A stretch of 64,000 bases of DNA from Miltoncostaea oceani (lineage in GTDB: Bacteria; Actinomycetota; Thermoleophilia; Miltoncostaeales; Miltoncostaeaceae). Location of the stretch: positions 2,803,001 to 2,867,000 of the forward strand of contig NZ_CP064356.1 of assembly GCF_018141545.1 (NCBI RefSeq), written 5' to 3'. This document shows positions 17,894-25,214 of this stretch, one piece after another. Position 1 is the first letter of the stretch. Each line of letters starts with the position of its first letter. The notes beneath the pieces are model-generated. The model was not told where the DNA came from and did no database searches. It saw nothing but the letters and a program-made list of their open reading frames with translations. A program made the translations under genes and the position numbers.

Positions 17894-19290
17894 CGGCTGT
17901 CCCCCCCACCTTCGCTGGCGGCCTCCCGCGCGCGGGCGGTCGCCTTTGCCGTGAACCCCTCGATCACCGACTGGCGGGCGCGGGCGATGCCGAGCGCCCC
18001 GTCGGGGACGTCGTCGGTGACGATCGAACCGGCACCGGTCATGGCGTCGTCGCCGACCGTCACGGGCGCGACGAAGACGCAGTCGGAGCCGGTCTTCACG
18101 CGCGCGCCGATCCGCGTGCGGTGCTTGCGGAAGCCGTCGTAGTTGGCGGTGATGTTGCCGGCGCCGATGTTGGTGCCCTCGCCGATGTCGGCGTCCCCGA
18201 TGTAGGAGAGGTGCGGCACCTTCGCCCCCGCGCCGATGACGCTCTTCTTGATCTCGACGTAGGTGCCGGCCTTCGCGCCGGGCCGCAGGTCGGCCCCGGG
18301 GCGCAGGTACGCGAACGGGCCGACGCTGACGTCGTCGGCGAGCGTCGACGACACGAGGTGGGCGCTGACGACGGTGCAGCGGTCGCCGACGACCGTGTCG
18401 GTCATGACGACGTCGGGGCCGATGCTGCAGCCCTCCCCGATGACGGTGTCGCCGCGCAGGTGCGTGCCCGGCCACAGCACGGTGTCGGGCCCGGCGGTCG
18501 CCCCCGCCGACAGGTACACGGCCTGGGGGTCGGGCATCGTCACCCCGGCGATCATCATCTCGTCGCGCAGGCGGCGCTGCAGGGCCGCCTCGCACGCCGC
18601 CAGGTCGATGCGGTCGTTGACGCCGGTCGCGGGCTCGGGGTCGTCGATCGTCACGGCGACGACGGGTCCGTCGAGGGCCTCGAGCGCGTCGGTGAGGTAG
18701 ATCTCGCCCTGGGCGTTGTGGCTGCCGAGGCCGGCGAGCGCCGTCTCCAGGCGGGCCCGGTCGAAGACGTAGAGAGCGGCGTTGAACTCGCGGATCGCCA
18801 GCTCGGCGGGTGAGGCGTCGCGGGCCTCGACGACGCGGGCGACGGTGTCGCCGGGTCCGCGCACCACGCGGCCGTAGGCGGCGGCGTCCGGCACGACGGC
18901 GGTGAGCATGGTCGCCGCGCGGTCGCCGGCGGCGCGGTGCTCCTCGACCATGCGCGCGACGAGGGCGGCGGGCAGGAGGGGGGTGTCGCCGCACGCGACG
19001 ATCACGACGTCGCAGTCGGCGGCGAGGGCCCCGAGGCCGACCCGGGTCGCGTGGCCCGTGCCGAGCTGCTCCTCCTGCACGGCGACGTCGACGCCGGCCG
19101 GCAGTGCGTCGCGGACGACGTCGGCCGCGTGCCCGATCACCACGACGGTGCGGGCGGCGCCCGCGCCGGTGAGGGCGTCGAGCACCCAGCCGACCATGGG
19201 CCGGCCGGCGAGGGGGTGGACCACCTTGGGCAGGGCGGAGCGCATCCGTGTTCCCTGACCGGCGGCGAGGACGACGGCGCCGATGCTCAT
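17890..19290 (-). CDS. glmU: Bifunctional UDP-N-acetylglucosamine pyrophosphorylase/acetyltransferase
   Basis: Acetylates glucosamine 1-phosphate and then joins it to UTP to give UDP-GlcNAc for peptidoglycan. 466 residues. The uridylyltransferase domain starts with VLAAGQGTRMRSALPK (7-22) and has the QEEQLGTGHA loop. The left-handed beta-helix acetyltransferase domain occupies about 255-455 with hexapeptide repeats and the catalytic-region sequences KKSVIGAGAKVPHLSYIGD and NYDGFRKHRT. It lies 44 bases after the tRNA-Gln 3' end and may share its promoter. Confidence 0.97.
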   Translation of the reverse strand: MSIGAVVLAAGQGTRMRSALPKVVHPLAGRPMVGWVLDALTGAGAARTVVVIGHAADVVRDALPAGVDVAVQEEQLGTGHATRVGLGALAADCDVVIVACGDTPLLPAALVARMVEEHRAAGDRAATMLTAVVPDAAAYGRVVRGPGDTVARVVEARDASPAELAIREFNAALYVFDRARLETALAGLGSHNAQGEIYLTDALEALDGPVVAVTIDDPEPATGVNDRIDLAACEAALQRRLRDEMMIAGVTMPDPQAVYLSAGATAGPDTVLWPGTHLRGDTVIGEGCSIGPDVVMTDTVVGDRCTVVSAHLVSSTLADDVSVGPFAYLRPGADLRPGAKAGTYVEIKKSVIGAGAKVPHLSYIGDADIGEGTNIGAGNITANYDGFRKHRTRIGARVKTGSDCVFVAPVTVGDDAMTGAGSIVTDDVPDGALGIARARQSVIEGFTAKATARAREAASEGGGDSR

Positions 19291-19334
19291 GCGGTTGTCG
19301 AGTCCGTCCCGGGCTGGAGAGAGGAGGTTCTGAC

Positions 19335-19408
19335 TGGCTGGGGCGGGAGGATTCGAACCTCCGGTCGCGGGACCAAAACCCGCTGCCTTACCCCTTGGCT
19401 ACGCCCCA
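19335..19408 (-). tRNA. tRNA-Gln (TTG anticodon), CCA encoded
   Basis: Reading down from 19408, the sequence begins TGGGGCGTAGCCAAGGGG, has anticodon stem GCGGG/CCCGC enclosing the loop TTTTGGT (anticodon TTG), the T-arm GGTTCGAATCC, the acceptor CGCCCCA, discriminator G and a templated CCA at 19335-19337. The acceptor stem is a full 7 bp. It reads CAA codons and by wobble CAG. Its position directly before glmU is shared by other Actinomycetota. Confidence 0.96.
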
Positions 19409-19433
19409 AGGAAGAGCCCTCCATGGCGGGGCG

Positions 19434-19439
19434 AGTATA
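19434..19439 (-). promoter_or_regulatory. Candidate -10 element of the tRNA-Gln/glmU unit
   Basis: On the minus strand TATACT lies 25 bases before the tRNA 5' end, the right place for a -10 box with a short leader. No good -35 box is seen at 16-18 bp. Confidence 0.45.
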
Positions 19440-19468
19440 GACGGACCCGCCGGGGTCGCCGGAGCGCG

Positions 19469-19759
19469 TCACGCGCCGAGGACCACCACGTCGAGCACCA
19501 CGGCGCGGTCCTCGTCGGTCGTCTCGCCGTTCTCGAGGTTGACCATCTCGATCGTCTCGGAGCGGCAGTCGACCCGCACGCGCATCCCCTCCTCGAGCAC
19601 GCCGTCCTTCAGGCGCGCGGCCAGGTCGCCGCTGATCTCGAAGGTGTTCATGCGCATCGGCTCGTCGGTGTCCAGCGTCATGAGGAGGACGTCGCCCGCG
19701 TAGGGGTCGACGTCCTGCCAGATAAGGCTGATCTCACCGGTGATGGACTGCGCCGCCAC
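19469..19759 (-). CDS. Small conserved-looking protein of unknown function
   Basis: A 96-residue acidic soluble protein with no signal peptide or TM segment. It alternates short beta-rich stretches (EISLIWQDVDPYAGDVLLMTLD, read in two pieces; MRVRVDCRSETIEMVNLENGE) and is predicted all-beta by eye, perhaps a small barrel. No cysteine motif apart from a single Cys. It is read towards the tRNA-Gln gene. The frame shows normal third-position GC and an ATG start at 19759. I do not recognise the family. Confidence 0.6.
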   Translation of the reverse strand: MAAQSITGEISLIWQDVDPYAGDVLLMTLDTDEPMRMNTFEISGDLAARLKDGVLEEGMRVRVDCRSETIEMVNLENGETTDEDRAVVLDVVVLGA

Positions 19760-19788
19760 GGCCGCCGAGTCTAGTGTGCGGACGCGAC

Positions 19789-20031
19789 GTGCCTCCGCCC
19801 CCTCCCAGCTACCTCCTCGTCGGGCCCCCCGACCTGCTGCACGACATGACCCTCGACTTCCTCGACGTGGGGTGGGAGGTCGCGGTCGCCGGGTGGCGCG
19901 CCGTCGTGACGGCGGCGCCCGCCGACGCCGCGGCGCCCGCGCCGGGCTGGCCGACCGAGGTGACCCTCATGGGCGTCCGGCACGGCGGGCACGCGGCCGC
20001 CTGCGCCGAGCACCTCTCCGCCCAGGCCTAG
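19789..20031 (+). CDS. Small hypothetical protein
   Basis: An 80-residue frame from GTG 19789 (GTG 19774 is an alternative) to TAG 20031. It opens with a Pro run, then SYLLVGPPDLLHDMTLDFLDVGWEVA and AAGHAAACAEHLSAQA-like helical sequence. No domain or motif is recognised. Support is modest: clean third-position bias, a plausible small alpha/beta composition, and a position that fills the gap between two minus-strand genes. It ends one base before the convergent membrane-protein stop. An over-called frame is possible. Confidence 0.4.
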   Translation: MPPPPPSYLLVGPPDLLHDMTLDFLDVGWEVAVAGWRAVVTAAPADAAAPAPGWPTEVTLMGVRHGGHAAACAEHLSAQA

Positions 20032-20032
20032 G

Positions 20033-20827
20033 TCAGGTGCCGGGGGCCGCCACCGGCGGCCCGTCGCCGGGGCCGCGCGGTCCGCGCATGCGCTCCCAGG
20101 CCACCAGCACGTAGGGGGCCAGGGCGAGGGCCGCGATGTCGAAGAACACGTATCCGCTGGCGGCCCCGCTCGGCGGGTTGCCGTCGGCGATGCCGGTGCC
20201 GGGGATCTCCGCGGCCCAGGTCCACGTGCCGATCCACGTGCCGTAGATCTCGAGGGCGGCGACGACCAGGAAGACGCCGGCGTAGACCGTCGGGGCGCGG
20301 CCCCGCAGCAGGAAGACGATGAGGACGGTCGCGCCGATCGCCCCGGCGACGTCGGTGCGGCTGAGCACCGTCAGGCCGAGGACGGCCCAGACGGTGACGC
20401 CGGTGATGGCGATGCGCACCAGCAGCGCGGGCCGCAGGCGGAAGAACTGGGTCTGGCTCAGGCGCAGGCCGGTGAGGTAGACGAGCCCGTGGCCGGGTGG
20501 CACGAACAGCGGCAGGTTCCCGAGCCGGTAGCTGTAGACGCCCCAGATCACCGAGCCGATGATCTCCGCGCACGTCGCGACCACGACGACCACCGACGTC
20601 TGCGCCCGCTCCATCGGGGTGAGGTAGACGAACGCCACCGCCAGGAAGCCCCACGTGCAGAGGGCGAGCAGGAGCTGGAAGCCGAGGCCGGCGTTGCGGT
20701 CGAGGGCGAGCCCGGTGGCGGTGATCGTCAGCGTCGCCAGGCAGAAGTACCCGGGCTCGCGGTTGATCCTCTCCACCCACCCGACCCTCCGACCGTCCGC
20801 GAGGGCGAGCGATCGGGCGGTGGACAC
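20033..20827 (-). CDS. Conserved-type polytopic membrane protein, function unknown
   Basis: A 264-residue membrane protein with about seven hydrophobic helices (for example LGFQLLLALCTWGFLAVAF, TSVVVVVATCAEIIGSVIWG, VYAGVFLVVAALEIYGTW, IAALALAPYVLVAWERM). The loop GIADGNPPSGAASGYVFFD before the last helix is distinctive and Gly/Pro/Ser-rich. The N-terminus is hydrophilic and probably cytoplasmic; the C-tail is Gly/Pro-rich. It lies head to head with the B12-riboswitch locus and shares the intergenic space, but no riboswitch lies on its own side, so a link to cobalamin is only a possibility. I do not recognise the family. Confidence 0.8.
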   Translation of the reverse strand: MSTARSLALADGRRVGWVERINREPGYFCLATLTITATGLALDRNAGLGFQLLLALCTWGFLAVAFVYLTPMERAQTSVVVVVATCAEIIGSVIWGVYSYRLGNLPLFVPPGHGLVYLTGLRLSQTQFFRLRPALLVRIAITGVTVWAVLGLTVLSRTDVAGAIGATVLIVFLLRGRAPTVYAGVFLVVAALEIYGTWIGTWTWAAEIPGTGIADGNPPSGAASGYVFFDIAALALAPYVLVAWERMRGPRGPGDGPPVAAPGT

Positions 20828-20861
20828 CCACTCAGCCTAGCGGGTAGGTTGGCCTCGCTTC

Positions 20862-21016
20862 ACGGGGTCGGTGCGAGGGAAGCCGGTGGGAATCCGGCGC
20901 GGTCGCGCCACTGTGATCCGGGAGCGAGCCCGCACGACATCGCGTCAGCCACTGGGGGGACCTGGGAAGGCCGCGGGCCTCGCGTTCACACCGGACGAGC
21001 CAGGAGACCTGCTCCG
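20862..21016 (+). ncRNA. Cobalamin (adenosylcobalamin-type) riboswitch
   Basis: The conserved B12-element pieces appear in order: GGTGCGAGGGAAGCCGGTG (about 20870-20888), GGGAATCCGG, GCGGTCGCGCCACTGTGA (B12-box-like core with GCCACTG), GTCAGCCACTGGGG, CCTGGGAAGG and the closing GACGAGCCAGGAGACCTGC (to about 21013). Binding of cobalamin normally reduces expression downstream. Between it and the GTG start, CCTC (21032-21035 region) could pair with the GAGG Shine-Dalgarno just before the start, which suggests translational control. The exact 5' limit is approximate. Confidence 0.93.
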
Positions 21017-21054
21017 GCCCCGCACCCATACCTCCGCGAATCGAGGATCACATC

Positions 21055-22203
21055 GTGCGCTTCACCCTGCGGGCCACCCTGGCCTCCGCCTGCGCTGCCA
21101 CGCTCCTGGCGGCCCCCGTCGCCTCCGCCGTCGACACCGTCGTCCGGGTCGAGGGATCCACGACCACGCTCGTCCCGGAGAGCGCCATCCCCATCGAGGG
21201 GACCGGCACGTCGACCGTCTACGACACCAACTCCGCCCCCGTCGACGTGAGCCGCGGGTCGGCCTTCTGGCAGCTCTACCGGGCCACGTCCAGCACCGGC
21301 CTCGGGTTCGGGTTCGAGTACTTCCCCGCCTTCTCCGCCATCCTCGTGCAGAGGATCGGCCCCGACGCGAACGCCGGCGCGGTCGGCTGGCAGTACCGCG
21401 TCAACCGGGTCTCGCCGCCGGTCGGCGCGAGCGACACGACCCTCGCCGCGGGCGACCGGGTCCTCTGGTACTACGGCGCCGCCGACGGGGCCCGGGAGCT
21501 CGAGGTGACGCCGTCGGGCGACCGCATCGGCACCGGCGGGAGCTTCACGGTGTCGGTGACGAGCTACGCCGCGGACGGCTCCGCGGCGCCGGCCGCGGGC
21601 GCCCAGGTGCGGTACGGCGCGACCGCCGCGACGGCGGACGCCGCCGGGCAGGTGACGCTCGTCGCCCAGGGCACGGGCCTGCAGACGGTCCAGGCGACGC
21701 GCGCCGGCGACATCCGCAGCGCGGCGCGCCCGGTCTGCTCCTTCGGCGCCGACCCCACGGTCTGCAACCTGCCGGCGGCCCCCGCCCCGGCCACCCCCGG
21801 CGCCGGCACCTCGGCGGCGGCCGACACGGTCGCCCCGGGCAGCCGCATCACCCACCCGCGCATCGGGTCGGTCGCCCGGTCCGTCCGCGGCATCCGCGGC
21901 GTCGCCGGCCCGGACCGCTCCGACGTCGCGTCGGTGCAGGTGGCCCTCGCCCGCCGCGTCGGGACGCAGTGCCGGTTCCGCACCCGCTCCGGCGGCCTGA
22001 CGGCCCCGCGGGCCTGCGCGCGTCCCGTCTACGTGACGGCCCGCAGCGTCGGCGGCAACTGGCTCCTCCCCACGGGCAGGGGGCTGGCGCCGGGGAGCTG
22101 GCGCGTCTGGAGCCGCGCGACGGACGGCGCCGGCAACCGCGAGGCACGCGGCCTGTCGCGCATCAACACCGGGGCCTTCCGGGTCGCCCCGGCCCGCCGG
22201 TGA
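21055..22203 (+). CDS. Secreted DUF4430 (transcobalamin C-domain-like) protein
   Basis: A 382-residue exported protein: signal peptide 1-25 (cut after ASA), a DUF4430 domain about 27-145 of the type that forms the beta-domain of animal transcobalamin and intrinsic factor (GWQYRVN at 111-117 and GDRVLWYYG at 133-141 are its hallmark), an Ig-like domain about 150-240, a Pro/Ala/Thr linker, then a second beta-rich domain about 275-375 with paired Cys. It starts with GTG preceded by GAGG and lies 38 bases after the riboswitch. The GTGA overlap with the next gene couples their translation. I infer an extracellular cobalamin-binding role from the fold and riboswitch; direct ligand contacts cannot be assigned. 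No membrane anchor is visible. Confidence 0.88.
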   Translation: MRFTLRATLASACAATLLAAPVASAVDTVVRVEGSTTTLVPESAIPIEGTGTSTVYDTNSAPVDVSRGSAFWQLYRATSSTGLGFGFEYFPAFSAILVQRIGPDANAGAVGWQYRVNRVSPPVGASDTTLAAGDRVLWYYGAADGARELEVTPSGDRIGTGGSFTVSVTSYAADGSAAPAAGAQVRYGATAATADAAGQVTLVAQGTGLQTVQATRAGDIRSAARPVCSFGADPTVCNLPAAPAPATPGAGTSAAADTVAPGSRITHPRIGSVARSVRGIRGVAGPDRSDVASVQVALARRVGTQCRFRTRSGGLTAPRACARPVYVTARSVGGNWLLPTGRGLAPGSWRVWSRATDGAGNREARGLSRINTGAFRVAPARR

Positions 22204-23060
22204 GGCGCGCCGGACCGGTCGTCCTCGCCGTCGCCGCGGTCGCCGTGGCCGCCCCCCACGCGGGGGCGGCCACCGCCGACGACCGCGCGGCCGCGCGGGC
22301 GGCGAGCTGGCTCGCGGCGAACGCGACGGGCGCCCCCGGCGGTCAGCAGGCCGACGTGATCGTCGCCCTCCGGGCCCAGGGACGCACGCCGGCCGCGCTG
22401 CGGCCGCGCCTGCGCGCCCTCGGCCGGGTGGCGCCGTCGTACGCCCGCACCGCGGGCGGCGCCGCCAAGGTGGTGATGGCCTCCGTCGCCGCCGGCGGCG
22501 ATCCCCGCCGCCTCGGCGGCGTCGACTACGTCCGCCGGGTCACGACCCGCTACGCATCGGGTCGCTACGGCGCAACGGCGTACGACCAGGCGCTGTCGAT
22601 GCTGGCGCTGTCGGCGGCGTCGGTACCGGTGCCCCGCGACGCCGTCCGGGCGACCCTCGCCGCCCGCGGCGCCGGCGGGTGGGACTTCTCCCTCGCGCGG
22701 CGGAGGGACTCGGTCGACGCCACCGCGGCGGTGATCGAGGGCCTGCGGGCCGCGGGCCTGCCGGCGTCCGACCCCGGCCTGCGGGCCGCGGCCGCCTGGA
22801 TGACGGCGCAGCGGGCGCCCGACGGCGGGTACGCCACCGCCGGCGGCGGACGACCCGCCGACGCCAACTCGACGGCGGGCGCGATCCGGGCGCTCCGGGC
22901 CCTCGGGCGCACCCCGCCGGCGTCGACCCGCGCCGCGCTGCGGCGGCTGCAGGCGCCCGACGGGGGGGTCCGCGCGACCCGCGCCGTCGCCGGCAGCCGC
23001 CTGATCGCGACGACCGACGCGCTCATCGCGTTCTCGGGGCGGTACCTGCCGTTGCGGTGA
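22200..23060 (+). CDS. Secreted alpha/alpha-toroid protein, transcobalamin N-domain-like
   Basis: A 286-residue protein with an Ala/Val-rich signal peptide (1-24) and repeated helical hairpins of the terpene-cyclase/prenyltransferase alpha-alpha barrel: YGATAYDQALSMLAL (123-137), GGWDFS (159-164), DGGYAT (208-213), DANSTAGAIRALRALG (221-236). There is no DxDD or metal motif of a working cyclase. The same barrel forms the N-terminal domain of transcobalamin and intrinsic factor. With the DUF4430 gene just before it (4-bp GTGA overlap, GTG start) it completes the two-domain set as separate chains. Alternatives are a generic toroid protein of exopolymer or thioester type. The cobalamin role is inferred from context. 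Confidence 0.8.
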   Translation: MRRAGPVVLAVAAVAVAAPHAGAATADDRAAARAASWLAANATGAPGGQQADVIVALRAQGRTPAALRPRLRALGRVAPSYARTAGGAAKVVMASVAAGGDPRRLGGVDYVRRVTTRYASGRYGATAYDQALSMLALSAASVPVPRDAVRATLAARGAGGWDFSLARRRDSVDATAAVIEGLRAAGLPASDPGLRAAAAWMTAQRAPDGGYATAGGGRPADANSTAGAIRALRALGRTPPASTRAALRRLQAPDGGVRATRAVAGSRLIATTDALIAFSGRYLPLR

Positions 23061-23106
23061 CAGCGCGTTCACATCGTGGCCCTGCGGGCATGAGAGGATC
23101 ACCACG

Positions 23107-23766
23107 ATGTCGACGCGACTCCACTTCCAGGCAGAGATGGAGCACTTCCGCACCGGGCTCGTCGAGATGGCGAGCCTGGTGCTGTCGCAGGTCGAGCGCG
23201 GGGTGGCCGCCTGGGAGGACGTCGACGTCGCCGCCGCGGCCGACGTCATCGCCACCGACGACCAGGTCGACGCGCGGTGCGCCGAGCTCGACCAGAAGGT
23301 CTTCAGCCTGCAGCTGCTGGAGGCGCCCGTCGCGGGCGACCAGCGGCTGCTGCACGTCGGGCTGATCGCCGTGATCGCGCTCGAGCGGGTCGGCGACCTC
23401 GCCGTGGCGATCGCGGAGGCCGCGACGTCGGTGCGCCCGGAGGGCGCCGTCCCCGAGGTGCAGGCGCTGATCTCGCGGATGAGCGCCCGGTCGGTCGACA
23501 CGCTCGCGCGGGCGGTGCAGGCCATCGCCCGGGGCGACGCGGAGCTCGGTGAGCAGGCGGCCGTGGAGGCCGCCGTCGTGCGTCAGATGCTCGGGGAGGT
23601 GGTCGCGAGCACCGCGGCCGCGCCCGACGAGCCGGAGACGCGGGTCTGGTCGGCCGCGGCGGTGCTCGTGGGCCGCCACCTCGAGCGGGTCGCGAACAAC
23701 GGCGCCGAGCTCGGCGGCCGTGTCCGGTTCCTGGTCAGCGGAGAGGCCTTCACCCGCGCGACCTGA
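23107..23766 (+). CDS. phoU: PhoU-family phosphate regulator
   Basis: A 219-residue all-helical protein with two PhoU repeats. Each carries a variant of the E/DxxxD metal motif: the first repeat around IALERVGDLAVAIAEA and the second around VGRHLERVANNGAELG. PhoU restrains PhoR signalling and Pst phosphate uptake when phosphate is plentiful. The start MSTRLHFQAEMEHFRTGL is characteristic of actinobacterial PhoU. No pst or phoR genes are adjacent, so it is separated from the usual operon. It lies 46 bases after the toroid gene and might be read through from it. Confidence 0.92.
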   Translation: MSTRLHFQAEMEHFRTGLVEMASLVLSQVERGVAAWEDVDVAAAADVIATDDQVDARCAELDQKVFSLQLLEAPVAGDQRLLHVGLIAVIALERVGDLAVAIAEAATSVRPEGAVPEVQALISRMSARSVDTLARAVQAIARGDAELGEQAAVEAAVVRQMLGEVVASTAAAPDEPETRVWSAAAVLVGRHLERVANNGAELGGRVRFLVSGEAFTRAT

Positions 23767-23793
23767 GCGGGGGCGCGGGCGCCCCCCTGGCGG

Positions 23794-23970
23794 TCAGTCG
23801 CCCTCGGGCTCGCGCGTCGCCGCCGGGGCCGGCTCCCTGGTGCCGCCGTCCTCGTCGGTCTCCGTCGCGGAACGCTCGGCGCGCTCGAGCGACTCGAGGG
23901 CCTCGAGCGCTGACTGGTCCGCCGACATCGTCCGGATGCTGTTCCGCCGCTGCCGCTTTGCCTTTGCCAT
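23794..23970 (-). CDS. Small basic/acidic protein, unknown
   Basis: A 58-residue protein with a basic start (MAKAKRQRRNSIRTM), a short helical middle (SALEALESLERAERS) and an acidic Glu/Pro tail. ATG 23970 is preceded by GGAGGTGGGG, a strong Shine-Dalgarno, which decides this start over the upstream ATG at 24012. No fold is recognised. It might be a nucleic-acid-associated or ribosome-associated small protein, which is a guess from charge alone. Confidence 0.55.
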   Translation of the reverse strand: MAKAKRQRRNSIRTMSADQSALEALESLERAERSATETDEDGGTREPAPAATREPEGD

Positions 23971-24033
23971 CCCCACCTCCCGGGTCCGCCCGAAGTCTAC
24001 CGGGCCGCACAAACGCCCCGGCCGCGGGCGACG

Positions 24034-24420
24034 TCAGATGCCGCCCTCGGCGAGCGCCCGCACGAGGCCGGCGTCGGCGGGCGGGAACGACAGGGCGGGG
24101 AGGTCCTCGCGGCGGACCCACCGGAACTGGACGCTGCCGTGCGGCCGGGGCCGCTGACCGCCGGCCCAGGGACAACGGAAAAAGCGCAGCTCGAGCGGGC
24201 CCGCGCGGGCGGTCCAGACGCGGGGGCCGACCTCGAGCTCGACGCCGAGCTCCTCGCGCAGCTCGCGGCGGAGCGCCTGCTCGTCCCCCTCGCCGCGCTC
24301 GCGCTTGCCGCCGGGGAACTCCCACCGGCCGGGCTGCCCGACCCCGGGTCCGCGCTGACTGACGAGGATCCGCCCGCCCCGTTCGATGACCGCGGCGACG
24401 ACCACCTGCTGGCCCCTCAT
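24034..24420 (-). CDS. mutT: NUDIX hydrolase, MutT-like 8-oxo-dGTP diphosphatase
   Basis: Probably removes oxidised dGTP from the nucleotide pool. 128 residues, the typical MutT length. The Nudix box is present, beginning GGKRERGEGDEQALRREL and ending REELGV, within residues 37-59; the N-terminal strand VAAVIERGGRILVSQRG is MutT-like. It overlaps mutY by 4 bp (ATGA, 24417-24420), so MutT and MutY, two parts of the oxidised-guanine defence, are made together. Precise substrate within the Nudix group is inferred from sequence style and this neighbour. Confidence 0.9.
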   Translation of the reverse strand: MRGQQVVVAAVIERGGRILVSQRGPGVGQPGRWEFPGGKRERGEGDEQALRRELREELGVELEVGPRVWTARAGPLELRFFRCPWAGGQRPRPHGSVQFRWVRREDLPALSFPPADAGLVRALAEGGI

Positions 24421-25202
24421 CGGGCGCGCACCAGCACCGGGCCGCGGGCGCCGGCGAGGCCCTCGGCCACGAGGCTCGCGGCGGCCTCGGGGTCGCGGGC
24501 CGCGTCGACCTCACCACGGTCGGCCAGCTCCCGCAGCAACGCGCCGCGGCGCTGGCGCATCGACCCCTCGTAGCGCCCCTGGGGCCGCCGGGCGGGGGTG
24601 AGGGCGACGGCCGTGCCGCCGTCCGCGGCGGGGCAGCCGTCGCGCAGGGGGCAGCCCGATCCGCAGCGGGGCGCCCGGGCGGTGCACCAGATGCGCCCGA
24701 GGTCCATGATCGCCTGGCCCGCCTCCCACCCGCGGCCGGGCGCGCCCGGCCAGCCGCCGGGGAAGCGGCGGGCGACGACCCGCGCCGCGTTGGTGTCGAC
24801 CGGCAGCACGTCCTCGCCGTCGGCGAAGCAGCGGATCGCGGCGGCGGTGTAGGGCCCGACGCCGGGGAGGTCGGTGAGCCGGTCGGGCCACCCGTCCACG
24901 GCGACGACGCGGGCGGCGGCGTGGAGGTTGCGGGCCCGCCGCGGGTACCCGAGCCCCTGCCATTCGGCGAGGACGTCGCCGAGCTCCGCGCGGGCCATGT
25001 CGGCGGGGGTCGGCCAGCGGGCGGTGAACCGCGCGTAGTAGGGCAGCACCCGCGCGACGGGCGTCGCCTGCAGCTGTGCCTCGGCGACGAGCACCAGCCA
25101 CCGGTCCCGCGTGCGGCGCCACGGCAGGTCCGCGCCCTCGCGCCCGAACCACTCGACGAGGCGCACGACCGCCTCCGCGTGTGCGCCACCCGGCCGGATC
25201 AC
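24417..25202 (-). CDS. mutY: A/G-specific adenine glycosylase, short form
   Basis: Removes adenine mispaired with 8-oxoguanine. The 261-residue HhH-GPD protein has the helix-hairpin-helix LPGVGPYTAAAI, the catalytic Asp in VDTNAARV, and the catalytic Glu in AEAQLQATP. Two oddities: the usual LQQT is LQAT here, and the [4Fe-4S] Cys are spaced C-x6-C-x3-C-x5-C (around residue 186) where x2 is usual in the middle. It lacks the C-terminal MutT-like domain, which recognises 8-oxoG in longer MutY, and is followed by a separate mutT. It could be a variant glycosylase with altered specificity. Confidence 0.85.
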   Translation of the reverse strand: MIRPGGAHAEAVVRLVEWFGREGADLPWRRTRDRWLVLVAEAQLQATPVARVLPYYARFTARWPTPADMARAELGDVLAEWQGLGYPRRARNLHAAARVVAVDGWPDRLTDLPGVGPYTAAAIRCFADGEDVLPVDTNAARVVARRFPGGWPGAPGRGWEAGQAIMDLGRIWCTARAPRCGSGCPLRDGCPAADGGTAVALTPARRPQGRYEGSMRQRRGALLRELADRGEVDAARDPEAAASLVAEGLAGARGPVLVRAR

Positions 25203-25214
25203 GGTGTCAGTGTC

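Noticed and set aside
20489-21250. Plus-strand frame across the riboswitch
   Set aside because: Overlaps the aptamer and two genes and has no coding signature; a high-GC chance frame.
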